64,000 bases of DNA from DASQEH01 sp963765725 (GCA_963765725.1 CAVXXI010000001.1:1-64000), one strand, 5' to 3'. Positions 40,446 to 50,037 are shown, numbered from the stretch's first letter. Numbers and translations are program-made. The notes: generated from the letters alone by a model not told the origin.

Positions 40446-41195
40446 TCATTGGGTGTCGAGCTTCTCGACGATCTCACTGGGGTTCCCGGCGGCTCTGTCA
40501 GCGAGTGCGTCGATGTCGGAGATGACGCGTTCCAGCTGCCCTTCGATCGACCGCTGTACGTGCTCCTGGATCCGCTGCGACAGGTTGGTGCCGAAATCGC
40601 CTTTCGTCACGTCCGGCGCCGTGGCGTCAGCGGCCGGCGGTTCACCGGTCGGGGGTGACGGAGCGGTAAGGGCACCGTTGATCTCGAGCTCGAAGACGCG
40701 TTCAGGCTCCTCGATGTCCTTCAAGCGCCGTTCGCCGAGCATGTGAATCGCCACGCCGTCGGGAAGCGAGCTCCCGACCAGTGCCCGCGTCGTCTCCGAC
40801 AAGATCACTTGGCCGCCGCGCCCGATGGTGCACAGCCGGGCTGCTCTGACGACGTCGATGCCGTGGTACCCCTCACTGCCGACGGCCGGTTCACCAGTGT
40901 GCAGGCCCATTCGGACGCGAACCCGGTGGCCGCTCGGCCAACCGTGCGATGCGTGTCGACGTTGCGCCTCGACGGCCGCCGAGACGGCGTCGCGTGCTCG
41001 CGGGAACGCAAAGAAGAAGGCGTCACCCTGGGTGTCGATCTCGACGCCCCCATGTGAGGTGAAAGCTTCCCGCATCAGTCTCCGATGGCCGGACAAGACG
41101 TCGCCGTAGCGATCGCCGAGCGCCTTCAGCAGGGACGTCGAGCCCTCGATGTCGCTGAAAGCAAAGGTTACGGTGCCGATGGGCAGTGCTGACAT
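40446..41195 (-). CDS. Class III adenylate/guanylate cyclase domain protein
   Basis: The 249-residue protein has a cyclase domain in residues 7-165. Metal Asp15 is in FSDIEGST, the second metal Asp58 in DTQGDAFFFAF, and there is VRMGLHTGEP. The motif GIDVVRAARLCTIGRGGQV sits where an Asn-containing GxDVNxAARL-type motif would be expected, so the Asn that helps catalysis is not obvious. After a Pro-rich linker the C-terminal 70 residues are helical (LSQRIQEHVQRSIEGQLERVI). It may make cAMP or be a degenerate cyclase. It is divergent from the PD40 gene. Confidence 0.8.
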   Translation of the reverse strand: MSALPIGTVTFAFSDIEGSTSLLKALGDRYGDVLSGHRRLMREAFTSHGGVEIDTQGDAFFFAFPRARDAVSAAVEAQRRHASHGWPSGHRVRVRMGLHTGEPAVGSEGYHGIDVVRAARLCTIGRGGQVILSETTRALVGSSLPDGVAIHMLGERRLKDIEEPERVFELEINGALTAPSPPTGEPPAADATAPDVTKGDFGTNLSQRIQEHVQRSIEGQLERVISDIDALADRAAGNPSEIVEKLDTQ

Positions 41196-41463
41196 GCGCT
41201 CAGTATGCCCGTGGCCGCCTTGTCACGAGCTCCAGCCTGAGTGCGGCGACCGGGACCGGATCCGCAGCTCAACGGCTTCCAGCGCAGCGCACCCACGCGG
41301 TCGAACGCCTCGTTCAGGCCAAGCTGGGCTGACCGACGCACGGCGCCGGACCCTACCGAGCCGAGTCGCCGCCGGTCTGCCGGGACTTGACGGGTCGCCG
41401 CCGGGCCGTCGATACTGCCGACGACAGTTCTCGCGTCGAGCCTGTCAATCGGGGGCAGCCGTC

Positions 41464-42813
41464 ATGGTTGGTGTTTCGGGGTTCGGAAGTCTGCGCCGCT
41501 GGTTGGTGGTGTCAGCCGTTTCGGCAGTGATCGGGCCGGGAATGGCTCTGTCGGGCGCACCTGCGTCCGCAGTGGTAGGCGGTGCGCCCGGTTCCACAAC
41601 CCGGGTGTCGGTAGGCACGACCGGTGTTCAGGCCCGAGGTGACTCCGTTGGGAGGTCCATCTCCGCGGACGGTCGCTATGTCGTGTTCGCCTCTGACGCG
41701 CCCAATCTGGTCCGCAGTACGAAGCCGCACCTCGATGAGGTGTTCGTGCGGGATCGGGTGGGGCACACGACCCGAATGGTCTCGGTCAGCACGAGCGGCC
41801 ACGAGGGGAACGACAACTCCTTTGATCCGTCGATCTCCGCCGACGGCCGGTTCGTGGCCTTCGACTCATACGCGACGAACCTGGTCCCTCACGACCCCAG
41901 GGCGCAAGACGTGTTCATTCGGGACCTGGTGGCGCACACGACCCGACTGGTGTCGGTCACGCTCAAGGGCCGACCAGCCAACGGCGATTCCCTGGAGCCG
42001 TCCATCTCGGCGCACGGAAGGTTCGTCGCGTTCACGTCCTCGGCGTCCAACCTGGTCCCCGGCTTGACCTTCAACAGGAACCGCGTGTTCGTCCGGGACC
42101 TGGTGTCGCACACGACCCGCAGGGTGTCGGTTCCCACCGGAGGTGGGTCGATCAACGACGACGCCGACTCTCCGTCGATCTCTGCGGACGGGCGGTTCGT
42201 CACGTTCGACTCGTCCGCGACCAACCTCGTTGCCGGCGCCAAGGGGGGTGTGTTCATCCGTGACCGGGCGCGTCGCACGACCAGCCTCATCTCGGTCGGC
42301 TTCAGGGGCAGGCCAGCCAACAAGGCGTCCTTTGAGCCGGCGATCTCGGCGGACGGCCGGTACGTGGCATTCGTCTCGGACGGGTCCAACCTGGTCCGCG
42401 GCGATACCAACGACGTCTATGACGTGTTTGTTCGTGACCGCGTTCGGCGCACCACGATCAGGGTGTCGGTCAGCACGACGGGGCACCAGAGCAGGCAGTC
42501 ACGATTCGACGCCTTCATGACTCCTTCCATCTCCGCCCACGGCCGGTTCGTCGTGTTCGCCTCGACGGCGTCCAACCTGGCCGGGGGCGACACCAATCGT
42601 GGAAGCGACGTGTTCGTCCGCGACACGGCGGCGCACACGACCCGGCTGGTCTCGGTCAGCGTCGGTGGCGGGTCGGGCAACGGTGAGAGCCGTCTCCCGG
42701 CGATAAGCGCCGACGGGTCCAGCGTCGTATTCTCCTCGGTCGCATCCGACCTCGTTCCCCGTGACACCAACCACAGGCGTGACGTGTTCGTCAGCGACCG
42801 GCCCACAGGCTGA
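41464..42813 (+). CDS. Secreted seven-bladed PD40/TolB-like propeller protein
   Basis: The 449-residue exported protein has a Sec signal peptide (RRWLVVSAVSAVIGPGMALSG, cleavage near ASA-VVG). Seven repeats of about 55 residues follow, each with (P/R)(S/A)ISA(D/H)GR(F/Y)V.F.S..(S/T)NLV and ending DVFVRD...HTTR.VSV. Seven repeats make a complete propeller. No catalytic domain is attached. Such proteins bind partners or glycans outside the cell, and the ligand is unknown. The start has GGGGGC upstream. Confidence 0.8.
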   Translation: MVGVSGFGSLRRWLVVSAVSAVIGPGMALSGAPASAVVGGAPGSTTRVSVGTTGVQARGDSVGRSISADGRYVVFASDAPNLVRSTKPHLDEVFVRDRVGHTTRMVSVSTSGHEGNDNSFDPSISADGRFVAFDSYATNLVPHDPRAQDVFIRDLVAHTTRLVSVTLKGRPANGDSLEPSISAHGRFVAFTSSASNLVPGLTFNRNRVFVRDLVSHTTRRVSVPTGGGSINDDADSPSISADGRFVTFDSSATNLVAGAKGGVFIRDRARRTTSLISVGFRGRPANKASFEPAISADGRYVAFVSDGSNLVRGDTNDVYDVFVRDRVRRTTIRVSVSTTGHQSRQSRFDAFMTPSISAHGRFVVFASTASNLAGGDTNRGSDVFVRDTAAHTTRLVSVSVGGGSGNGESRLPAISADGSSVVFSSVASDLVPRDTNHRRDVFVSDRPTG

Positions 42814-43010
42814 GGGGCCACAGCCGGGGTCGTCGTCGATACAACCAGTGAGCGACCCCCCCACGTCGCAGACATCGAGTCAGCTCAAGGCAGGACCGAG
42901 CTGGCTCGCGTGCCGGCGCTCCGGTGATGCCCTGAGCGATGATTCTGGCCGCGGATCCGGGTCTCAGTATGTGCGGCCGTGGCTGCACCGGAACGATCGA
43001 TTGGAGTGGG

Positions 43011-43568
43011 ATGGCCAAGCTGACCTATGCGGCGATCGCGTCGCTTGACGGGTACGTCGAGGACGCGGAGGGCACGTTCGGCTGGGCAGCTCCGGACGAG
43101 GAGGTGCACGCCTTCATCAACGATCTCGAGCGGCCGATCGGCACCTATCTGTATGGGCGCCGCATGTACGAGACCATGCTGTTCTGGGAGACGGTGAACA
43201 GCGATCCCGACGAGCCGGCAGTCTCCGACTATGCCGGGATCTGGCGTGCAGCCGAGAAGATCGTGTACTCGAGGACGCTGGACAGGCCATCCAGCGAAAG
43301 GACGCGGATCGAGCGTGAGTTCGAGCCGGACGCTGTCCGGCAGCTCAAGGCGTCCACGGCGGCCGACATCGCCGTCGGCGGTGCCGAGCTCGCTGCCCGT
43401 GCACTCGGCGCTGGTCTGGTCGACGAGTGCCATCTGTTCCTGTGCCCCATTGTTATCGGAGGCGGCAAGCGCGCCCTGCCAGACAACGTCCGCACGCGAC
43501 TCGAACTTCTCGACGAGCGCCGCTTCCGGAGCGGCGTGGTTCACCTGCACTATCGCGTAGGGGTTTGA
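43011..43568 (+). CDS. RibD C-terminal/DHFR-like reductase family protein
   Basis: The 185-residue protein is the near counterpart of the gene at 1828. Shared stretches include SLDGY(V/I)ED, WAAPDE, FINDL(E/D)RP, YLYGRR, KIVYSR and GLVDEC.LFL. ATG at 43011 follows TTGGAGTGGG, a good ribosome site, and begins MAKL exactly like the paralog. The longer in-frame ATG 24 codons upstream is not supported. It stands alone between the PD40 gene and a small hypothetical. Its natural substrate is unknown. Confidence 0.87.
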   Translation: MAKLTYAAIASLDGYVEDAEGTFGWAAPDEEVHAFINDLERPIGTYLYGRRMYETMLFWETVNSDPDEPAVSDYAGIWRAAEKIVYSRTLDRPSSERTRIEREFEPDAVRQLKASTAADIAVGGAELAARALGAGLVDECHLFLCPIVIGGGKRALPDNVRTRLELLDERRFRSGVVHLHYRVGV

Positions 43569-43677
43569 CCGGGCTTCACGACCGGTCGTCTGGCAACCTG
43601 AGCGCTCGTGTGCAGAGGTGCGGGCTCACCGGGCCCAAAGTCCTGGCGACGACTCGAGTACTCGGGCCGCTCAGCGG

Positions 43678-43932
43678 CTAGTCCCTGTTCGGCACAGGCT
43701 TGTGCAGCTTCCGTTGGATGGGGCAGAGGTCGTACCAGGCAAGCCACGCGACCTGCCGTTTGAGCCTCCCAGCCGGGGCGAGGGTGCCGCCGCTTTGCCG
43801 GCGTAGGTAGCGCGTGTAGAAGATGAGCAGCCGGTGAGCGGACTTGTTCAGCTCTCCGTCGGACGTGGCAGGCGTCCGGGACTCGTAGTCTCCGTGCGAT
43901 ATAGCGCGGTAGAACAGGTTCTGCCTCCTCAT
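43678..43932 (-). CDS. Small basic hypothetical protein
   Basis: The 84-residue protein (MRRQNLFYRAISHGDYESRT...) is rich in Arg, Lys and aromatic residues (HRLLIFYTRYLRRQ, WLAWYDLCPIQRKLH). I recognise no domain. GGAGA stands 7 bp before the ATG. The composition is more protein-like than in chance GC-rich frames, but there is no further support. Confidence 0.45.
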   Translation of the reverse strand: MRRQNLFYRAISHGDYESRTPATSDGELNKSAHRLLIFYTRYLRRQSGGTLAPAGRLKRQVAWLAWYDLCPIQRKLHKPVPNRD

Positions 43933-44165
43933 GGGTATCTCCGGGGGAGGGCCCCAATGCCTGACTCGCAGCCAGTCACAGGCCTGGTGCCCATCGGCTC
44001 TCAGCACCGCCGTGCAGTCGCAATGGCGCGCACTCGGCGTTGCCGCTGCGGATGGGGGAGCGTCGCGCCAAGCCGTCGGGTGCGGAATAGACCCGCGGGC
44101 AGTGTCGTTGGCACGGCTGCAGCCCCCGAGTCGGGGCACCGATACCGCATGAGGGAGAGGCTCTG

Positions 44166-44525
44166 ATGGCCACCGTCGAGCTGGGTGCAGCGAACTTCGA
44201 GAGCACCGTGAGCAGCAACGACATCGTCTTCGTCGACTTCTGGGCCTCCTGGTGCGGCCCGTGCCGCATGTTCGCGCCCGTGTACGAGAAGGCCTCGGCC
44301 GCGTACCCGGACATCGTTTTCGGCAAGGTTGACACCGAGGCCGAGCAGTCCCTCGCCGCCGCAGCGCAGATCACGTCCATCCCGACGCTGATGGCGTTCA
44401 AGGCCGGAACGCTGGTGTTCTCCCAGCCCGGCGCCTTGCCTGCCGCCGCGCTGGAGCAGGTCATCACCGCGGTGCGCGGCCTCGACGTCGAGGCCGCCCT
44501 TGCCGAGCAGAAGAGCAGCGCCTGA
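44166..44525 (+). CDS. Thioredoxin
   Basis: The 119-residue protein has a complete thioredoxin fold with active site W29-CGPC-33 (VDFWASWCGPCRM), the cis-Pro region ITSIPTLMAFKAG and Gly-containing LVFSQPGALPAAALEQVI. It reduces disulfides using thioredoxin reductase. GAGGGAGAGG precedes the ATG. It stands alone, with no reductase gene adjacent. Confidence 0.92.
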   Translation: MATVELGAANFESTVSSNDIVFVDFWASWCGPCRMFAPVYEKASAAYPDIVFGKVDTEAEQSLAAAAQITSIPTLMAFKAGTLVFSQPGALPAAALEQVITAVRGLDVEAALAEQKSSA

Positions 44526-44614
44526 TCGTCGGGACGAACCATGACCCTGACGCAATGATGGGACAGGCCCCGGCAACGCCTAGAGCGCCTCGTACCGAGC
44601 CGGTCTCCCAACGG

Positions 44615-46150
44615 TCAGACCGTGAAGTCGACACCTTGGGCGAGCGGGACCTCGCCGGAGTAGTTGACGGTGTTCGTCGCTCGCCGCATGTAGGCCTTCC
44701 AGGCGTCCGACCCGGACTCCCGGCCGCCACCGGTCTGTTTCTCTCCGCCGAACGCGCCGCCGATCTCAGCGCCTGAGGTCCCCACGTTGACGTTCACGAT
44801 GCCGCAGTCGGAGCCATCGGCGGACATGAATCGCTCGGCCTCCGCCTGGTCGCCGGTGAAGATGCTGGAGGAGAGACCCTGCGGCACGGCGTTGTTGAGC
44901 TGGATCGCCTCAGCCAGGTGTTCATAAGGCAGCACGTAGAGCACGGGCGCGAAGGTCTCGGTGCGGACCACGTCGGTCTGTTCGTCGATCCGGACAATGG
45001 CCGGCCGGACGTAGAAGGCCTCGGGGAAGTCGTCCTCGAGGGCTCGCTCACCTCCGACCACAAGCTTCCCGCCCTCGTCGATGGCCTGCACGATGGCGCT
45101 CTGCATCTGCGCGTACGAGCCGCCGTGGATGAGCGGACCGACGAGGGTGCCCTCGGCCAGGGGACTGCCGATCGGGAGACGCTCGTACGCCTCGGCCAAC
45201 CGGCCGGTGAGCTCGTCGATCACCGAGGTGTGCGCGATGACACGCCGGGTGGTCGTGCAGCGCTGGCCGGCGGTGCCGGCGGCGGCGAAGACGATGCCAC
45301 GCACGGCCAGGTCGAGGTCAGCCGACGGCGTGACGATGCTCGCATTGTTGCCGCCGAGCTCGAGCAGGCTGCGACCGAAGCGCTCGGCGACCCGAGGGCC
45401 CACCCGACCGCCCATGCGAGTCGAACCGGTTGCGCTCACCAAGGCGACACCGGGATGCTCCACCAGCGCCGACCCGACTTCGGCACCACCGAGCACGACC
45501 TGGGACAGGTCGGCCGGAGCGCCGGCCTCCCGGATCGACTGGGAGAGGATCGCCCGGCACGCCAGCGCGGTCAGCGGCGTCATCTCCGACGGCTTCCAGA
45601 TCACCGGGTCGCCACACACCAGGGCGATCGCCGTGTTCCACGACCAGACCGCGACGGGGAAGTTGAACGCGGTGATCACCCCGACGACGCCGAGTGGATG
45701 CCATGTCTCCATCAGGCGATGGCCCGGCCGCTCCGACGGCATGGTCTGCCCGTAGAGCTGGCGGGAGAGCCCGACGGCGAAGTCGCAGATGTCGATCATC
45801 TCCTGGACCTCACCGAGCGCCTCGGAGGTGATCTTCCCGGTCTCCAGAGTGACCAGTGAGCCGAGGTCCGCCTTGTGGTCGGTGAGCAGCTCGCCGAGTC
45901 GTTTCACCACAGCGCCGCGTGCCGGCGCGGGTGCGATGCGCCACTCGCGGAAGGCTCCCTGGGCCCGGCAGACCGCCTCGTCGACCGCTGCGGCGTCGCC
46001 CCAGGCCACCTCCGCAAGGGAGCCGCCGTTGATGGGTGACGTCGCGGGATGGTCGCCCATGACGGAGTCGAGGTCGACGCCGCAGCGGCGGACCGTGGCC
46101 CCGGCAAGCTCCCGGAGCTCAGCGCCGGTGGGCACCTTTTTGCTCGTCAT
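44615..46150 (-). CDS. Aldehyde dehydrogenase, ALDH7 type (alpha-aminoadipic semialdehyde/P6C dehydrogenase-like)
   Basis: The 511-residue protein has ALDH7 hallmarks GVVGVITAFNFPVAVWSWN, IWKPSEMTPLTALA, LLELGGNNASIV, nucleophile Cys298 in AGTAGQRCTTTRR, and the C-terminal NVNVGTSGAEIGGAFGGEKQTGGGRESGSDAWKAYMRR. That last motif (GTSGAEIGGAFGGEK...GRE.GSDAWK) is specific for the aminoadipate-semialdehyde group, which ends lysine catabolism to 2-aminoadipate. No lysine-pathway gene (LysDH, aminotransferase) is adjacent. Confidence 0.88.
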   Translation of the reverse strand: MTSKKVPTGAELRELAGATVRRCGVDLDSVMGDHPATSPINGGSLAEVAWGDAAAVDEAVCRAQGAFREWRIAPAPARGAVVKRLGELLTDHKADLGSLVTLETGKITSEALGEVQEMIDICDFAVGLSRQLYGQTMPSERPGHRLMETWHPLGVVGVITAFNFPVAVWSWNTAIALVCGDPVIWKPSEMTPLTALACRAILSQSIREAGAPADLSQVVLGGAEVGSALVEHPGVALVSATGSTRMGGRVGPRVAERFGRSLLELGGNNASIVTPSADLDLAVRGIVFAAAGTAGQRCTTTRRVIAHTSVIDELTGRLAEAYERLPIGSPLAEGTLVGPLIHGGSYAQMQSAIVQAIDEGGKLVVGGERALEDDFPEAFYVRPAIVRIDEQTDVVRTETFAPVLYVLPYEHLAEAIQLNNAVPQGLSSSIFTGDQAEAERFMSADGSDCGIVNVNVGTSGAEIGGAFGGEKQTGGGRESGSDAWKAYMRRATNTVNYSGEVPLAQGVDFTV

Positions 46151-46368
46151 GGCGTCTCCTTTTCATCGGGCTGTCCCAGCGTGCCACGGTGCCTGAGGAT
46201 GCGGCCCATGTCGGGTGATCGACAGGTCCGACGACCGTCAGCGTCGCAGCCGGAGCCCGCGACGCTACTGGCAGCGCGGATCGTAGGCCCCCCGAGCAGT
46301 CGCGAGTTCGTACGGTACCGCCCTCAGGCATCGGGCTGCGCCTGCTCCGACTCGGTGTGCGGACATGA

Positions 46369-47859
46369 TCACTCGCCCACGAGCGCCGGCTGAGCAACGG
46401 TCACGTCTCGTGGGATGTCGTCTGGCGCGCTGGTCGCCGCGGTGGCGGGCCGGGTGAGCAGCTTCGACGCGATGGCCACGGCCGCGACGAGCAGGCCGGC
46501 CGCGATCCAGAAGGCCAGGTGGTAGCCGCTGAGCAGGGCGGCATCGGTGCTGTGGCCGGACGACACGAGGTCACGGGTATGCGTCGAGGACACCGTGGCG
46601 AGAACGGCGAGGCCCAGTGCGCCGCCGACCTGGGCGGTGGTGTTCACCAAACCCGACGCCAAGCCGGCCTGGTGCGGTTCGACGCCGTCCATGGCGAATC
46701 CGATGAGCGCCGGGAAGCATGTGCCGGCGCCGATCCCCAGCAGCGCCATGCTCGGCAGCAGTTGGGAGAGGTAGCTGGCGTCGGCGGGTGCGACGGCGAG
46801 CAGTACGAGTGCGGTGGCCATCAGCACGAGTCCGGTCAGTGCAGCCGTGCGAGCGCCGAATGTGGTGATCAGCCGCTCGGAGTACCGCACCGACAAGGTT
46901 CCCATGCAGATGGTGACGGGCAGGAACGCCAGTCCGATCTCGAGCGCGTTGTAGTGGCGCAGGTGCTGCAGGTACAGGGTCCCGAGGAAGAAGGCGCCGA
47001 ACATCGCGGCAGCTCCGATGAGCTGGATCAGGTTCGCACCGACGAGGTTGCGAGAGCGGAACAGGGAAAGCGGCATGAGCGGGCTACGGGCGTAGCGCTG
47101 CCGCGTCACGAATGCGGCCAGCAGCGCGATGCTGACGGCGCCGAGCGTCAGCGTCTCGGGAGCGAGCCAGCCCCTCTCGGCAGCAGGCTTGACGATCGTG
47201 TACACCGAGAGCATCAGTGCGCCGGTGACCATAGCCGCGCCGGCCAGGTCTGCTCCGTGGCCGAAGCCGTGACCCGCGTCGCTCGGAACGAGCTTGAACG
47301 TCGCGATGGCGACCACCACGCCGACAGGGACGTTGACGAAGAAGATCCAGTGCCAGCTGATGGCCTGGGCGATCACACCGCCGGCGAGCAGTCCTACTGC
47401 GCCGCCGGCCGACGCGACGAATGCGAAGACGCCGATTGCCTTGGCCTGCTCCTGTGGCGCAGGGAACATCGTCACGATCATGCCCAGCACGACCGCCGAG
47501 GTCAGTGCTCCTCCGGCGCCCTGGACGAACCTGGCGGCAACCAGCATCTGCTGGTTCACGGCCAGTCCACAGGCGGCGGAAGCCGTGGTGAAGACCGCGA
47601 GGCCGATCAGGAAGATCAGCCGCCGCCCGATGAGATCGCCCAGCCGACCGGCGAGCAGCAACAAGCCGCCGAACGCGATCAAGTACGCGTTGACTACCCA
47701 CGCCAAGGTGCTGGGAGTGAAGCCCAGATCGGCCCTTATCGCCGGAAGTGCGACGTTCACGATGGTCGCGTCCAGCACGATCATCAGCATGCTGCCGCAC
47801 AGGACGTAGAGAGCCGGCAAACGGGATGTGGAGGTTCCTGCTGCTGTGGAGGTCGTCAT
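46369..47859 (-). CDS. MFS exporter, DHA2 family
   Basis: The 496-residue transporter has about 14 segments. Helix 1 reads YVLCGSMLMIVLDATIVNVALP, motif A reads GRLGDLIGRRLIFLIGL, and motif C lies in VGLLAGGVIAQAISWHWIFFVNVPVG. It exports drugs or metabolites by proton antiport. The ATG at 47859 is 78 bp from the divergent HxlR regulator, which most likely controls it. The C-terminus ends in a soluble tail after the last helix. Confidence 0.9.
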   Translation of the reverse strand: MTTSTAAGTSTSRLPALYVLCGSMLMIVLDATIVNVALPAIRADLGFTPSTLAWVVNAYLIAFGGLLLLAGRLGDLIGRRLIFLIGLAVFTTASAACGLAVNQQMLVAARFVQGAGGALTSAVVLGMIVTMFPAPQEQAKAIGVFAFVASAGGAVGLLAGGVIAQAISWHWIFFVNVPVGVVVAIATFKLVPSDAGHGFGHGADLAGAAMVTGALMLSVYTIVKPAAERGWLAPETLTLGAVSIALLAAFVTRQRYARSPLMPLSLFRSRNLVGANLIQLIGAAAMFGAFFLGTLYLQHLRHYNALEIGLAFLPVTICMGTLSVRYSERLITTFGARTAALTGLVLMATALVLLAVAPADASYLSQLLPSMALLGIGAGTCFPALIGFAMDGVEPHQAGLASGLVNTTAQVGGALGLAVLATVSSTHTRDLVSSGHSTDAALLSGYHLAFWIAAGLLVAAVAIASKLLTRPATAATSAPDDIPRDVTVAQPALVGE

Positions 47860-47937
47860 GAGGCCGACCTTATCGAATACAACTCCTCCTTCGCAACCAC
47901 TCACTCCTAAACAACTAGTATGTGGTATCGTTTCCTT
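47860..47937. promoter_or_regulatory. Divergent promoter between MFS exporter and HxlR regulator
   Basis: A 78-bp AT-richer spacer carries AACAACTAGTATGTGG with the ACTAGT palindrome 20-30 bp before the regulator's ATG, the place where HxlR regulators usually bind. One operator could repress both directions. Confidence 0.4.
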
Positions 47938-48600
47938 ATGGCGACGACGAGGACGTACGGCGATTCCTGCGGTGTAGCGCACGCGCTCGAGCTGATCGGT
48001 GAGCGGTGGGCCCTCCTGGTGGTCCGGGAGCTGATGCTCGGTGCCAAGCGATTCGGTGACATCATGGGCGGCTTGCCGGGGATCAGCCCCAACGTGCTCT
48101 CGCATCGACTCGACGAGCTGGAGCGGGCGGGCCTGGTGACTCGCCACAAGCTGCCCAAGCCCGCCGCGGTCTGGGTCTACGACCTCACGCCGTGGGCTCG
48201 TGACCTCGAGCCGATCATGCAGACCCTCGGACGGTGGGCGGCCCGCGACCCGGCCCACCGCAAGGATCTGCACTTCGGCACGGCGTCGCTGATCCTGTCG
48301 TTGCGCACGAACTTCGACCCTTCGCTGGCGGACGGGGCGCGTATGGCCATCGGGTTGCGGTCGAATGACGAGACCTATGTCGCGCACGTCGCACGCAAGA
48401 AGCTGACGATCGAAGCCGGTGAGCCGGTCGAGGTCGACGCGACGATCACCGGCGACTCGCGCGCCTTCGCGTCGGTGACCTACGGCGGCCGTCCGCTCGC
48501 CGACGCCGTCAGCACCGGAGACCTCGGAGTCACCGGCTCGATGGCAGCGGCGGAATCCTTTCTGCACCTGTACACCCTGCCGCCCGCTGTGAGTGCCTGA
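47938..48600 (+). CDS. HxlR-type regulator fused to an SCP2-like domain
   Basis: The 220-residue protein has an N-terminal HxlR winged helix (CGVAHALELIGERWALLVVRELMLG, FGDIMGGLPGISPNVLSHRLDELERAGLV). A C-terminal half of about 100 residues (DETYVAHVARKKLTIEAGEPVEVDATITGD...FASVTYGGRPL) resembles an SCP2/sterol-carrier fold that could hold a hydrophobic ligand. HxlR proteins normally end soon after the winged helix, so the extra domain probably provides effector sensing for control of the divergent exporter. Confidence 0.82.
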   Translation: MATTRTYGDSCGVAHALELIGERWALLVVRELMLGAKRFGDIMGGLPGISPNVLSHRLDELERAGLVTRHKLPKPAAVWVYDLTPWARDLEPIMQTLGRWAARDPAHRKDLHFGTASLILSLRTNFDPSLADGARMAIGLRSNDETYVAHVARKKLTIEAGEPVEVDATITGDSRAFASVTYGGRPLADAVSTGDLGVTGSMAAAESFLHLYTLPPAVSA

Positions 48601-48753
48601 CACCTCCCTTGTCGACGGTGCGAGTCCTCGGAGCTGGCCGACGACGCGCGCGTCCGCGGCCCAGCAATTCCCTGTGCCTTTGCTGCACGAGACGGAGATT
48701 GGCCCGACGGAACAGGCGTCGGGAAGGCACGTGCCCCGCCCGCGCTGGAGGGA

Positions 48754-50037
48754 TCAATGTGGTTTCGACATGCGTCTCCGGTTGTCCGCGGCCCGACGGT
48801 GCAGCAGTGCGCGCTCACCCTCGTTGCGGGTACGTGTGGCTGCCTGGATGAACGCCTCAGCTGCGTCGGCGTGCAGCCCGGACTGCTCGTACAGGTCGCC
48901 GCGGACACTCGGGACCAGCGGGGAGTCACCGAGCGCGTCAGCGCCGACCTCTTCCAGGATGGCGAGCCCCGCACCCGGGCCGAATGCTCGCCCGTGCGCG
49001 ACGGCGCGGTTCACCTCGACGACCGGCCCCGGTGCGGCCTCGGCGAGCACGTCGTACAGCGTGGCGATCTGCCGCCAGTCGGTGTCCTCGGCGCGTCGCG
49101 CACGGGCGTGCTGGGACGCGATCGAGGCCTGCAGGAAGTACTTTCCGACCAGCTTGCCTCGGGCCGCGAGCAGCTCGGCCTGCCGGAGGGCGGACAGGCC
49201 GCGCCGGATGAGCAACTGGTCCCAGCTGGCACGGTCCTGGGCCTCCAGCAGTACCGGTTCACCGTTCTCGTCGATCCGGGCGCGCATTCGGGACCCCTGG
49301 ATCTCGAGGAGTGACTGGAGGGCGAGGACCTCGGGCTCGTCGGGCGCCAGGGCTGCCAGCATCCGGGCGAGGCGCATCGCCTCGTTGGCGAGGTCGGGAC
49401 GCATCCAGTCGTCGCCGGCGGTGGCGGAGTACCCCTCGTTGAAGATCAGGTAGATCACGGCCATCACGTCGTCGAGGCGCCTTGTCCGGTCCGGGCCGGT
49501 CGGAAGCTCGAACTCCGCCCGAGCCGCGGTGAGCGTCTTCTTGGCGCGCGAGATCCGCTGGCCCATCGTGGATTCCGTGGTCAGGAAGCCCCGCGCGATC
49601 TCGCCGGTTGTCAGCCCGCCGACCAGGCGGAGGGTGAGCGCCGCGCGGGACTCGGGGGTCAGGGAAGGGTGGCAGGACAAGAAGATGAGGCGCAGCACGT
49701 CGTCCTCGATGTAGTCGACCTGTCCGTCGAGGTCGGGCATCTGCTCCTCCTCTCCCTGGATCTGTGCGTGACCGAGCTCCTCGACCTTTCGGCGAAGAGT
49801 GTCGGCGCGTCGGAGGTGGTCGATGCTGCGGCGCTTGGCGGTGGTCATCAGCCAGGCGGCCGGATTGGTCGGGACGCCGGCGCCGGGCCACTGCTCGAGG
49901 GCGGCAAGCAGTGCGTCCTGAGCGAGGTCCTCGGCGAGCTCGACGTCGCGGGTCATCCGGGTGAGGGCGCCGACGAGGCGGGCCGACTCGGCCCGCCACG
50001 CGGCGGTGATCGCCTCAGCGGTCGTTTCTGCCGGCAC
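48754..50037 (-). CDS. ECF sigma factor, ECF42 group
   Basis: The 427-residue protein has region 2 (RDVELAEDLAQDALLAALEQW..NPAAWLMTTAKRRSIDHLRRAD) and region 4 (LTPESRAALTLRLVGGLTTGEIARGFLTTESTMGQRISRAKKTL). A 230-residue C-terminal extension (YLIFNEGYSATAGDD, LARMLAALAPDEPEVLAL) follows, typical of ECF42. No anti-sigma factor is present. ECF42 genes are paired with DGPF proteins, as here, 76 bp upstream in the same direction. GTG at 50037 opens the family N-terminus. Confidence 0.9.
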   Translation of the reverse strand: MPAETTAEAITAAWRAESARLVGALTRMTRDVELAEDLAQDALLAALEQWPGAGVPTNPAAWLMTTAKRRSIDHLRRADTLRRKVEELGHAQIQGEEEQMPDLDGQVDYIEDDVLRLIFLSCHPSLTPESRAALTLRLVGGLTTGEIARGFLTTESTMGQRISRAKKTLTAARAEFELPTGPDRTRRLDDVMAVIYLIFNEGYSATAGDDWMRPDLANEAMRLARMLAALAPDEPEVLALQSLLEIQGSRMRARIDENGEPVLLEAQDRASWDQLLIRRGLSALRQAELLAARGKLVGKYFLQASIASQHARARRAEDTDWRQIATLYDVLAEAAPGPVVEVNRAVAHGRAFGPGAGLAILEEVGADALGDSPLVPSVRGDLYEQSGLHADAAEAFIQAATRTRNEGERALLHRRAADNRRRMSKPH

